A DNA stretch of 64,000 nt, taken from Branchiostoma floridae (lineage: Eukaryota; Chordata; Leptocardii; Amphioxiformes; Branchiostomatidae). Shown in pieces: positions 33,869 through 44,690 of this stretch. The number at the start of each line of letters is the position of its first letter. Position 1 is the first letter of the stretch. The translations under genes and the position numbers were made by a program. The DNA lies in NCBI RefSeq assembly GCF_000003815.2, contig NC_049992.1, forward strand, positions 16,780,467 through 16,844,466. The letters run 5' to 3'. The notes beneath the pieces are model-generated. The model saw only the letters and a list, made by a program, of their open reading frames with translations, searched no databases and was not told the DNA's origin.

Positions 33869-34049
33869 CAAATTTGTTTGGATTCAAAATCCTAATTGTC
33901 CTGTATTGTCTTTGCTTGCAGGGCTAGCTTATTTTACTAATAGCCACCGGACAGCTCTGGCTACATGTATATGGTATGTCTTTTGCACCTGAACCAGACC
34001 ACTACTATTCGCTTACAAGTGCCAACCTGCTTTCTCCACTTTGGAAGGC

Positions 34050-34055
34050 AATAAA
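34050..34055 (+). promoter_or_regulatory. Candidate poly(A) signal for PDE9A
   Basis: A canonical AATAAA in GGCAATAAACAATTG, followed within 40 bases by TGT-rich sequence. About 2 kb past the stop; earlier non-canonical signals are equally possible. Confidence 0.25.
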
Positions 34056-34586
34056 CAATTGTAATGTTATACATAATGTACATGTGGGATTTTCCTTTAT
34101 TTCTAATCGAAGACTTTCTTTTTGCATTTTTAAGCCCCCAAAAGAGTAAGCCCCCAAAAGACTGATTATAAAGGCCAACTGTTTTTTTTTTATTGATGGT
34201 GATACCCTTCAGCTCTTGTTACATGTACAATATACATAATGTATCTTCCGAGGCTCATACCATACAGGTATATTAGAAAATATATTGAATTCTAGCATGT
34301 TCTATGGTCATTTATTACATATTAGAAAAAAAGTAGCCATTTGCCAATGTGTTCCAAGAAAAAGGGTACCAAGAAAAGTTGAAAGCAAAGAGCGTTCCCA
34401 CATTGAAATAAGCTCTGTATCTATAAAGCTCTACATGTATGTATTGTTGTCTTTTACTCGTGAATTTGTCACCATGGCTCTTAAAACGGTCTGATAAGTT
34501 TCATGTAAAATCTGATCAAAATAAATCATCCCAAATATATACAAACTGAATGGATGCTTTATTGGTGTTTGCCGTAGTAGCTAGCA

Positions 34587-34798
34587 TACTGTAAATGCAT
34601 TTAAGTTCGCGGGGATTTAATTTCGCGGTAGCGGGAAAAAGGACTTTTCGCGGTGGATTTAAGTTTGCGGTAACACCATAGACTTCAATCTAATACCATA
34701 ATAGAAAAATGTTTGCGGTGGTTTTAAATTTGCGGTGAAGTGGTCACCGCGAAAACTGCGAACATTAATCCACCGCGAACATTTCTGCATTTACAGTA
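34587..34798. mobile_element. TACTGTAAATGCA fold-back MITE, copy 3
   Basis: A full-length 212-bp copy with intact TACTGTAAATGCA and TGCATTTACAGTA ends and paired CGCGG/CCGCG clusters. Confidence 0.87.
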
Positions 34799-35008
34799 CA
34801 TGTATTAGGCTAACGTTATATCTACCTATGTTAGATAGGTGATCAACAGATGAACATGGGCACTTAGTAAAATATTGATGCCATAACTGGAAATAGTTCC
34901 TACAACAAAAGAGTCTTTTTGCCATCCTCCTGCCACTGGTGCCATCTTTTTTATTGATATCACAGAGGCTAACAATAGAATATCTGTAAATTATGTTTGT
35001 AAACTTAC

Positions 35009-35183
35009 AGCTTTTCAAACAAGATGCATGTCCAGGGCAAAGCGTACAAAAACCTGAAGTTCTACTGACGTACCAAGATTGGCCGCCTGGGGGCCCAAAC
35101 TCGACCATGACATTTGTCGTCCTAAGACCTACAACATTCCGTATTCCATCCCAAGATTCATAATTCATACTGATCACAAATAA
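35009..35183 (-). CDS. Possible internal exon of an unrecognised gene
   Basis: On the - strand a 175-base open segment lies between a strong acceptor (TGTCTGTGTGTTTTCAG) and a consensus donor GTAAGT. It encodes about 58 residues including MNYESWDGIRNVVGLRTTN and a Cys-containing end (GFCTLCPGHASCLKS). I do not recognise the family and no partner exon fits its phase. It is wedged between a MITE and the large fold-back element. Confidence 0.27.
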
Positions 35184-35386
35184 CTGAAAACACACAGACA
35201 CACTAAAAATGTTAACGTTACTTTATGTACCTTTGTGGTTACGGTCGCATTTGTCTCGTCACGAAAATGCAAATGAGCAAACGCCCGATTTCACGACCAC
35301 GAAATTGGAATATGACCTGACGTTGCGACGTTGCACGTGAGTTGCCCAATCCCGGCACGCGAGGAAGCCCAGGACAGCGATCGTGC

Positions 35387-35833
35387 CCCACGACGTATGT
35401 CTATGATTCTAAAACTGACAACATACAATTGACGAATCGCTGGGAAAAATGATGCCCCACGACGTATAAACGTTATGTCTATGATTCTCAAACTGACAAC
35501 ATACAATAATTGACGAATCGCTGGGAAAATGATGCCCCACGACGCATGTCTATGATTCTCAAACTGACAACATACAATTGACGAATCGCTGGGAAAAATG
35601 ATGCCCCACGACGTATAAACGTTATGTCTATGATTCTCAAACTGACAACATACAATAATTGACGAATCGCTGGGAAAAATGATGCCCCACGACGTATGTC
35701 TATGATTCTCAAACTGACAACATACAATTGACGAATTGCTAGGAAAAATGATGCCCCACGACGTATAAACGTTATGTCTATGATTCTCAAACTGACAACA
35801 TACAATAATTGACGAATCGCTGGGAAAAATGAT
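35387..35833 (-). repeat. Minisatellite, left arm of fold-back element
   Basis: Six units of 72-78 bp containing TGATTCTCAAACTGACAACA and ATGATGCCCCACGACG. Spacing alternates 77, 72, 77, 73, 78, indicating a two-unit higher-order repeat. Confidence 0.9.
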
Positions 35834-36349
35834 AATGGTCCTTACAACCGGTGTCAGTTTTTTTTATCTAAGATCTGACATTGGCCCTTACACCATGTCA
35901 GGTTTTCAATCTAACATCTGACATTTGTCCTTACGCCATGTCAGATTTTTAATCTAACACCTGACATTTTTCATATTATTGTCAGATTTCCTGTCTGACA
36001 TCTGACAATCATCCTCCCAATGTAAGATTTCTAGTCTAACATCTGACACTTTTTGTAGCACTGTCAGATTTTTGAATCAAACTTCAAACATTTGTCTTCA
36101 AACAGTCAGATTATTTCAATCTAAAATCTGATTTAAAAATCTGACATGGCGCAAGGACCAATGTCAGATGTTAGATTAAAACCTGACTTGGTGTAAGGAC
36201 CAATGTCAGATGTTAGATTAAAAACCTGACTTGGTGTAATATTTTAGGTCATCATAGTAGGGCAGATGACAGAAGTTCTTCGCATTGTCATATGTCACAT
36301 ATTCACATCATTACGGTAGCACTGTCAGATGTGAAATCAGATATGACAG

Positions 36350-36830
36350 AACTGATGTATGTTGTCAGTTTGAGAATCATAGACATACATCGTGGGGCAT
36401 CATTTTTTCCCAGCGATTCAATTGTATGTTGTCAGTTTGAGAATCATAGACATACGTCGTGGGGCATCATTTTTCCCAGCAATTCGTCAATTGTAAGTTG
36501 TCAGTTTGAGAATCATAGACATACATCGTGGGGCATCATTTTTCCCAGCGATTCGTCAATTGTATGTTGTCAGTTTGAGAATTATAGACATACGTCGTGG
36601 GGCATCATTTTTCCCAGCGATTCGTCAATTATTGTATGTTGTCAGTTTGAGAATCATAGACATAACGTTAAATATACGTCGTGGGGTATCATTTTTCCCA
36701 GCGATTCGTCAATTGTAAGTTGTCAGTTTGAGAATCATAGACATACATCGTGGGGCATCATTTTTCCCAGCGATTCGTCAATTGTATGTTGTCAGTTTGA
36801 GAATCATAGACATACGTCGTGGGGCACGAT
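36350..36830 (+). repeat. Minisatellite, right arm of fold-back element
   Basis: Seven units of the same minisatellite in inverse orientation, spaced 67, 69, 69, 72, 81 and 69 bp. Many spacings are multiples of three, which produces a 219-codon frame at 36292-36951 with no protein-like content. Confidence 0.9.
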
Positions 36831-37309
36831 CGCTGTCCTGGGCTTCCTAGCGTGCCGGGATTGGGCAACTCACGTGCAACGTCGCAACGTCAGGTCATAT
36901 TCCAATTTCGTGGTCGTGAAATCGGGCGTTTGCTCATTTGCATTTTCGTGACGAGACAAATGCGACCGCAACCACCTTTGTATTTCATGGAAGTAAAAAG
37001 GACAAAAAGAGGGGTACTTGATATAGCCCATTGCAGTTTTCAGGGCTGTACTGGTTGTAAAATTGGTAATTATATGATAACTAGAGTTAAATATTAGCAT
37101 TCGCAAATATAGACAGGTTTGCGTTGGTGTGTATGCCATGTAGGGTGAAAAGTTGTGATTGTGTGACGGAATGAAGAGGCGAAATTAATGGTAGAGTTTT
37201 ATGTCTTTATTAGTAAATAGCAGAAAGGATACGTGAATGTAGTTTGGTGGGAAATTTAAAGAGAATTGTAATATTGACTGTCCAAAAGCATAATTGGTTA
37301 CTTGGCAGC

Positions 37310-37462
37310 AGTTCACCTTTATTCGCAGGGCAATTATAATATATCCACTGTTCTTAGTACAGAGTATTTCAGGATATCAAGTCAACGGACGGTAGAAATT
37401 GCAATATGTTCACCATTTGAAACCAGCGGCCGTTGTCTTGTTATCTCTTAAATAATAGTGTT
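37310..37462. mobile_element. Truncated palindromic MITE, copy 8
   Basis: AGTTCACCTTTATTCGCAGG and the inner arms (TCAACGGACGGTAG, CAGCGGCCGTTG) are recognisable. The right terminal arm is missing. Confidence 0.6.
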
Positions 37463-37737
37463 CATTAATTTAAATGCTGTGTCCAATTAAAGAACTTGTG
37501 GACGACCTTAAAACAGTTACAAGTTTGAGTCGGTAGTCATGTCACAGCATGCTGAGGACAGCTGGCATCTAACACGCCCAGACTTGCAAACTCCATTTGT
37601 TGGGTGGGGGAGGGGGTTGTGCAGAGGGCAGAGGGAAGTTGCGGTAGTGGTGGTAATATTAGATATATGGAGACAAAGTCAGCGATGTACAGTCTGGTGC
37701 TAACACGGAGGTATGGCTTTATCTGCCTGGTGTATAT

Positions 37738-38773
37738 CCTTGGCAAACCATCAGTACAGAAAATGTACTGTTAAGTACTAATATACTGCTAACAGTAGCA
37801 TTTTATTAGCTTTTCAGTAAATCAACTTTCAATGTGCTATTGCCTGTACTGGACCGCTACTGCCAAGTACTTACACCTCTATCTACTGTTCTTGCTGTCA
37901 GAACATTACTAAATTCTAATGTTTTACTACTAAAATAGTTGGACCGATTAGATCACTACTGACATCTACTGTTCTACCACTGGCCATATGCTGACATATT
38001 TACCAATACGATCACTACTGACTTCTACTGTTCTACTACTGGCCATCTACTGAGATGTTTAACCAGTCACAGTCGACTTTAAGCTGTCAACCTGTAAGTG
38101 ATACATTTTGCACGTCAAATGACAGCTGCATTTTGGCTCCAGCCAAGGTAAAGTATATGCTTTATCTGTACATGCATGTATAAAATGTGTTTATCAAAGC
38201 TCAAGACAGTTTTGAATTCCTAATTATGGTAAAAATGAAAAGGAGAGGCTGTGAAGCACTTTTAGTACATAGGCAAAGCAACAGCATATATAAAAGAAAA
38301 ACAAGTAGAAAGGGGTAAGTTCATTATGTTAAAATAATATTTCCCCTCCCCAGCCAATGACAATTTCAATCATCATGGGTTGCTGAAAATAGTATAATAA
38401 TTATAATACAATCAACAAGGATCCTATAGCAAAAGCAACAGCATGAGTGGTTACCCCCCACCCCAACCAAAGTCAATTTAAATTGTATCAAGCATGGGTT
38501 GTTTGAATATTAGGATCTTATCAAGATAAGACATCACATGTTGTAACTTAAGTATGTCAGTAGATATTTAGTAGTGTGTCAGTAGATACCTACTAATCGA
38601 CTATGTGTCTGTGGATAATCAGTAGTCATTTACTGTTATGTCAGTAGATATCTACTGTGTATTGATTGATCAGTACTTACTTTATTTACTATTTAGTAGA
38701 TGATACAGTAGATCGTCAGCAGGTACTGTTAAGTACTTAACAGTAGATTTTCAGTACTGAAGGTTTGCCAAGG
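37738..38773. repeat. Inverted-repeat element filled with CTACTG satellite
   Basis: Starts CCTTGGCAAACCATCAGTAC and ends GTACTGAAGGTTTGCCAAGG (inverted). Both inner flanks carry AGTACTTAACAGTA-like palindromes. The left part contains GACTTCTACTGTTCTACTAC repeats, the right part TCAGTAGATATCTACTG repeats. No target-site duplication recognised. Confidence 0.65.
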
Positions 38774-40069
38774 CTAAGGGGGAGGGAACATTGAAATGGT
38801 GACGTCTTTATCCTTGGAGCTAGCCGATTGTAATGTACAGTGTACGGTGTTGTGTTGAAACCAGAAACAAAGTAAAATCAATGTAGATACAAAGCATAGA
38901 GTGCGCTCTTCATGCGGAATAATGTACAACATCTTGAGGCATGTGTAAGCGGGTTGGGTATGGTACGAGATCCTTCTGTTTCCCACAAAAGGCTGCACTT
39001 GTACACCCTTCTGTTATCTACAGACGGCTATACGTGTTACACTTATTTATCTTATTCTTTTATTCATACAAAAGAAACTTTTTTGCTTCCTTTTATTTTT
39101 CCTTTCCTTTAATACTCAGTAGAAAATCAGTACAAAATATTTATCAGTAAAACAGTACATAACTACTGACACACAGTAGATATCTACTGACACAACAGTA
39201 AATGACTACTGAACACTCAATGACACACAGTAGATATCTACTGACACAACTGTAAATGGCTACTCATTCCACTGACACATGGTTAACATCTACTAACACA
39301 ACAATGGATAACTACAAAATATCTACTGAGACATAGTAGATATGCAGTAGATCCAAGAATTCAATCACGCACTAGTCATCTCAGTACATCAACTAAGTAC
39401 TGTACATGCTATCGAGTAAACAATCAAGGAAGTCACCTACACAATCAAGGAGGTCACGTACACAATCAGGGAGGTCATGTATACAGAGTATTAAATGACA
39501 GGCCAGAAATTTTAGAGATGTGTAACACCGTGAGAGAGTAGAGTAAAAGATGTAGAGCACGGATATCGAAACCGACTGAAATCATAATGAACAGACTCTG
39601 AATTACGAGTTATGAAATTTGGAAACGACCCAGGAATGAAAACAGACTTTAAGAACAGTTCAAAGAGTAGTTAAAGTTTAAAGTAGGTTTGCATTACAGT
39701 AATATAATAAGATACCAGTATGGTAACCAAAAGTTTAAGGAAAGGTCAGATGTAGTCATCTCAGTATATCAACCAAGTACATGCTATCACGTACACAATC
39801 AAGGAGGTCACGTACACAGTCAGAAAGGTCACGTACCCAATCAATGAGGTCACTACCCAATCAAGGAGGTCACGTATACAGAGTATTAAATGACATTTTC
39901 CCAGCCAGACCAGACATTTTAGAGATGTGTAACACCGTGAGAGAGTAGAGTAAAAGATGTAGAGCACGGATATCGAAACGCATTTGTGTGCTCTCTCGTT
40001 ATACCCCTACTAGTAAAATAGTACTAGTATAGGACACCACACGACAGTCCCTTTCTTCATGTAGGAGGG
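38774..40069. repeat. CTACTG satellite remnant and a ~406-bp duplication
   Basis: More CAGTAGATATCTACTGACAC units lie at 39150-39380. Then GATGTGTAACACCGTGAGAG onward occurs at about 39515 and 39921 with flanking GGAGGTCACGTACAC units. This implies a direct duplication with a ~406-bp offset. No gene seen. Confidence 0.6.
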
Positions 40070-40530
40070 ACTGTCCTATATAGGGTCTATAGGCAAAGGA
40101 AAGCTGCTTTACTCACCTGCATAATACCCTATCTGGTCTATAGGCAGAGGAAAGACGCCTTACTCACCTGTATAATGGCGTATATGGTATATAGGCAAAG
40201 GAAAGACGCCTTACTCACCTGTGTGGTGTTTTACCTGGTCTGTAATGAAAGGAAATACACGTTACTCACCTGTACAGTGTCTTACCTGGTCTGTAATCAA
40301 GGAAACACACGTTACTCACCTGTACGGTGTCTTACCTGGTCTGTAATCATGGAAATACACCTTACTCATCTGTACGGTGTCTTACCTAGTCTGTAGTCAA
40401 GGAAACACACCTTACTCACATGTACGTTGTCTTACATGGTCTGCTATAAAAGGAAACACACCTTACTAACCTGTACGGCGTCTTACCTGGCCTGTTATAA
40501 AAGGAAACACACCTTACTTACCTGTATTGT
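40070..40530 (+). repeat. Tandem array, about 50-bp unit, nine copies
   Basis: TTACTCACCTGT recurs at about 40109, 40159, 40211, 40262, 40312, 40362, 40412, 40463 and 40514. Between the copies are TCTTACCTGGTCTGTAAT and AAGGAAACACACC. Frames across it are repeat artefacts. Confidence 0.85.
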
Positions 40531-41533
40531 TGTCATTTATTAAGAAGGGAAAAAACAATTTGTTTGTAAATGTTAATAAAGGTACATTTTACAATTGAAA
40601 TTTTCTACGTCATAACTAAATGTTAAAAAGCATTTCCTTTCTGTACTCAGAAGAGGAGCCCGCTTGTGCCATGTTCCAACATTTTATTAGGCTATTGATA
40701 GCATGTGGTCACATTTTTCTGCACACAAATAATGAAATTAATATTGTTTATGTGTCAACCCCTTCCAATACTTTAAAAAATATTTAGGAAGTGAAATTAA
40801 ATACATTTTTGTATTTGAAATAAGTTTGTACACACTGTAACAGATACTCATATCTAATCAAATCCTCATTGTAACAATGTTTTTGTGATAAATAAAGATA
40901 AGAAAAGTCCAGTTTGGTGAAGAGTTATTATTATAATGTAAATAGTATTGTTAATAATGAATAGCTATGTTTTTCTAGTATTGGTTACCTGCCCCTAGTC
41001 AGGTTTATAATACTAATGTGTCTAAGCCTTTTGTACATTAATTGGGCACTGAGGTGAATCAATATCCATATTTGCACAAAGTTCCTCAAACCTGGGTAAT
41101 AGTAGCACAGGAAAAAGGACCACAATGGAAATATCAGTCAGATGATAGCACTATGAATTGCAAATCTTGTTCATGATTCACTCTAAAATGGTTGTATGAT
41201 AAGCTATGCTACAACAGTCCCTCCCGCGATACTTATAGAACAGTCCCGTAAGGAGGTCACGTGACTAGTGCCCGCCATTTTGAATTGTAATAGTTAATGT
41301 ATGGCAGTATCGGCGCCGTACATTTTGACCAAAAACAGGGACTTAAAATGCTTGTAGAGCACGGAAACTCCGTACACATTAATGGGACACCATCTTGAAC
41401 ATGTTTGTGGCGGTAGGTTTAGGTGCCGTTGCGCGACGGCCGATATTTTCGTGGATATAGAAACTTGTTTGCATACTGTAGGGAAAGGTCAACTTATCAA
41501 CGCGACAAAGCGAATCCAACCTACTATACTTAC
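40531..41533. other. AT-rich stretch, nothing recognised
   Basis: No bounded element is visible up to ~41.2 kb. From 41220 the sequence becomes more GC-rich and contains GGTCACGTGACTAGTGCCCG (an E-box-like CACGTG) and GCCATTTTG, which could be regulatory, but no transcript can be anchored. Confidence 0.35.
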
Positions 41534-41655
41534 CCATGGTCCACAGAGAAGCGTTTCGAAGGTCTCTAACGTACTCAGACACAGTTCTGTGGAATAGTCT
41601 GAGGCAGAACTTGAGGCAGGCGCCCTCTTTATCGTCGTTTAAGAACTTGACTCGA
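41534..41655 (-). CDS. Possible exon of an unrecognised gene
   Basis: On the - strand, 40 codons (including KEGACLKFCLRLFHRTVSEY and ending NASLWTM) run between acceptor-like ATAATTTCTAG and consensus donor GTAAGT. Composition is protein-like, but the family is not recognised. The segment just upstream on this strand belongs to a local duplication, so it may be part of a repeat. Confidence 0.25.
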
Positions 41656-41665
41656 CTAGAAATTA

Positions 41666-42235
41666 TGTAACTATGGACTATGAGATGGACTGATATTATG
41701 TTGAATACGAAAGGTTCTTATACTTCTAGGGTGCGGGGGTGCCTCTCGTACGGTTGCACGGGGTGTCCGCTCTTATCGTTCCCTTAGCCCTGGGTGTTGG
41801 CGGTTTCCTTCTAGTTTTTGGCGGGTTTTCTTGTACGCATATGAAACGGTAAGCATTAAACTCACAACTGCCACCCCAGGGCTTCTGTCTTCTATGCTCC
41901 AGTCTCAGTAGTCAGGAACGAACTAGACAATTGTGATAGGATGAGCGGACATCCTGTGTAATTGGATGAGAGGCACCCCCATACCTGGGATGGTTTATTC
42001 CATGATACCACGTGACTAGATGTGATGCAGTGACTTTTACTCTGCACGTTTTTTTCCCCACCCTCCCATCCCAGGGTTTTCTTGTACGCATATGAAACGG
42101 TAAGCATTAAACTCACAACTGCCACCCCAGGGCTTCTGTCTTCTATACTCCAGTCTCAGTAGTCAGGAACGAACTAGACAATTATGGACTATGAGATGGA
42201 CTGATATTATGTTGAATACGAAAGGATCTATGGAA
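41666..42235 (+). repeat. Direct duplication with ~250-bp offset
   Basis: GGGTTTTCTTGTACGCATAT and the ~110 bp after it occur at 41823 and 42073. GGACTATGAGATGGACTGAT occurs near 41673 and 42186. Confidence 0.75.
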
Positions 42236-42293
42236 TGTTGAATTGTATATTCTGTGTACTGCGTTGTATTTAGAAGGTATTTAGACCTCTGAC

Positions 42294-42393
42294 NNNNNNN
42301 NNNNNNNNNNNNNNNNNNNNNNNNNNNNNNNNNNNNNNNNNNNNNNNNNNNNNNNNNNNNNNNNNNNNNNNNNNNNNNNNNNNNNNNNNNNNN
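42294..42393. other. Assembly gap (100 N)
   Basis: Exactly 100 N inside the repeat-rich block, directly after a local duplication, so the join may hide further repeat copies. Confidence 0.98.
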
Positions 42394-42709
42394 TCCCCCA
42401 CCCTTGAAATCTGAAAAACGGCTCAGGCCGGAAGATGGATCAAGGTGAAATAAAGGTTGAAAAAAAAAATATAGGGGGCATTCGCCTAAAAAGACAATTG
42501 GTGGGGCGTCGCTAAAAAGGACCATCGAAAATCGTCAACTTTGATTTATGTCACTTCGGAACGATGGATTGACTTGAAACTCAGGATTAATACATGGGAG
42601 CACAAAGTGGACATATTCCAAGCAAAAAAAATGAGATTCGTGCAGCGCGGACTTCTCCAGAGTGGGCGTTTGTGGGCATTCGCTAAAAAGACCCTCCCGC
42701 TCTTCAAGT

Positions 42710-43115
42710 TGGGACTGTCCTTTTCTTCCTGTAGGGGGGACTGTTTACACTCTTGTCTTCTTGTAGGAGGGACTGTTCTGGTTCATATCTTACTGTTGGA
42801 TGAGCTGTTCAGGTAATTGGGACAGTCCTTTTCTTTCTCAAGGAGGACCGTTATCTATAGTCTTTTCTTCCTATTGGAGGGGTCGTTCAGGTTGGGACTG
42901 TCCGACTGTCATTTTCTTCCTGTAGGAGGGACTGTTAACAGACCTTTTTTCCCGGTAGGAGGGACTGTTATCGGTCCCTTTCTTCCTGTTGGAGAGCCTG
43001 TTTTAACAGGTTGGGACTGTCCTACTGTCCTTTTCTTCCTGTAGAAGGGACTATTCACAACCCTTTTCTTCCTTTAGGAGTGTAGGAGGGACTGTTTACC
43101 GTACATATCTTCCTG
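42710..43115 (+). repeat. Degenerate array of CTTCCTGTAGGAGGGACTGT
   Basis: About ten copies of a ~20-bp core at irregular spacing (roughly 35-70 bp). A further copy is near 40056. Confidence 0.75.
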
Positions 43116-43159
43116 CTCAGGAGGACGTTATCAACCACATAAGATTCCACGTCATCTTT

Positions 43160-43550
43160 AACATCTTTTCGGCCCGGGGCTCTAATTCTGAAAGCCAGTA
43201 GACTGTGCTTCACATACATCACATCAACTAACAAATCCAAACTAACACTCTATTGTTGGTATCTTGTCGTGCCTAACTTTGCGACAAGAGTGTGCCTTAC
43301 CGTCCTTTTGTGGACCTTGCCGTCCATCCCAACAAGGTCACAGCACCACAACGTAACGCTAATAACTTTCATTTCCTCATTCCATATCAAAAACATACAA
43401 ATCCCAACCAATTTGAAATCAAATATCACATCAAATACCAAATCTTGGTCAACCATATTCCACGTCATCGTTACCACCATTCCACCTTAAACAGACTAAT
43501 AATTCATTGCTGTGTGGCAGTCGTACCAATATTTTCCGATTAGGCTCTCT
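43160..43550 (+). repeat. Dispersed repeat R1, copy 1
   Basis: Aligns with 49235-49640 from GGCCCGGGCTCTAATTCTG through TCCTTTTGTGGACCTTGCCG and CATTCCATATCAAAAACATA. Function and class unknown. Confidence 0.7.
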
Positions 43551-43649
43551 AAGGCTTATAGTATTGGGTGCAAGTGAAAAAGCAAGGCCACCCTACATCT
43601 GCTTTGTTTTGGTCGACATCACATCTTGTTACTGTCGACATCACATCTT

Positions 43650-44315
43650 GTTACTGTGGCATTTATGTCGTCACGAATATGAAAATAAACATACGTGCAC
43701 CCACGATTTGACGACCACATGGTCAACACACGTGATGACATCCGCGCTCTCATTAATTTTCATCTGATTTCAGAAGAAAAAAACAAGAATTTTTTTCTTC
43801 TTTGATAATGGTTAGATAGACCAAAATGGGCAAAAAAATGTTGTGTTGTGTTGTGTTGTGTTGTGGCCTAATAATTGTACTTATAGAAGTCGCACTAGGG
43901 ACGTAGCCTTGACTATAGTTGCAGAAGTGAAACTTGTTGGATAGTTGTAAAAGTACCACCAAGATGGAAGCGCCATGAGTGAAGTTACCAACTTGGCAAG
44001 TGATTTCAGTATACCACACAAGTGCCAGTTTTACTACACTAGTTTTACTTCTTTAATACGTGAATGTATGCCTTGATAGTTCGGATACCATGTTTTGCCA
44101 CTTCAAGTCTTGTTACAGCATTTATGGTGTATATATCTTGTTTTTTCACCCGCCTTGTTATTTTTTCGTCCTATCTCATTATTTTTGCAGTCTGTATAGG
44201 ATGTCATCCATAAAAATTACTTGTGTAGCCTAAAGTCATATTCTGGATATGTGGTCGTCAAATCCCGGGTGTGGTCATTTGCATACTCGTGACGAGAAAA
44301 ACGCGACAGTAAACC
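43650..44315. mobile_element. GGTT fold-back family, 666-bp member
   Basis: The right end (complement GGTTTACTGTCGCGTTTTTC) and left end (GTTACTGTGGCATTTATGTC) match the termini of the 35237-36973 element, including CTCGTCACGA and TTTGACGACCAC motifs inward. A perfect 8-bp duplication CACATCTT flanks it (43642-43649 and 44316-44323). The minisatellite is absent; a (TTGTG)n run sits at 43838-43865. Confidence 0.82.
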
Positions 44316-44328
44316 CACATCTTCCTGG

Positions 44329-44690
44329 TTTGGGGCAATCATAAATTCACTGCAGTTCTAAGCTATGATTGGATCCTGACTGAAGAAGGAGAGGAAAGAA
44401 GAAGAAGTTAACACGCAAGCAAAAATACACTAGAATGAACTTGTTTTCTTTGACGTAGTGTTTACAGATGTTATCATCATGCAAAATGTGTAGTCGTTTA
44501 TGGGGTCTTATACAGTGTGTAGCTGTACCAGGATTTAGTGCTAGCCTCGGTTGTTTTTTCCAAGGCGGGCTCGCTTCGGGACAATGATAAATTCACTGCA
44601 GCTATAATTGGATCCTGACTGAAGAGGTAGAAGAAAGAAGAAGAACAAGCGAGCAAAAACACACGAGAATAGACTTGTTTTTTGGGATCA
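44329..44690 (+). repeat. Direct duplication, ~245-bp offset
   Basis: ATAAATTCACTGCAG, ATTGGATCCTGACTGAAGA and AAGAAGAAG occur in order at 44341 onward and again at 44587 onward. Confidence 0.7.

Larger units (their letters stand above)
32241..34586. other. PDE9A 3' flank and probable 3' UTR
   Basis: AT-rich sequence with no exon seen. Candidate poly(A) hexamers are ATTAAA near 33395 and AATAAA at 34050. A decayed Harbinger-like MITE lies at 33592-33868. Confidence 0.4.
35237..36973. mobile_element. 1.74-kb fold-back transposon with minisatellite arms
   Basis: The ends read GGTTACGGTCGCATTTGTC and GACAAATGCGACCGCAACC, flanked by a perfect 8-bp duplication ACCTTTGT (35229-35236 and 36974-36981). 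Each arm has ~150 bp of unique terminal sequence followed by a minisatellite of ~67-81 bp units (six units left, seven right). The two arms are inverted relative to each other. The ~520-bp centre holds a second inverted array of TCTGACATT/AATGTCAGA units. No transposase frame. A 666-bp relative with the same termini is at 43650. Superfamily unassigned. Confidence 0.9.

Noticed and set aside
35488-35805. 105-codon - strand frame
   Set aside because: It is the same minisatellite read in the other arm.
36292-36951. 219-codon open frame, the longest in the window
   Set aside because: It lies within the right minisatellite arm; unit spacings that are mostly multiples of three keep the frame open and give a repetitive, non-protein-like product.
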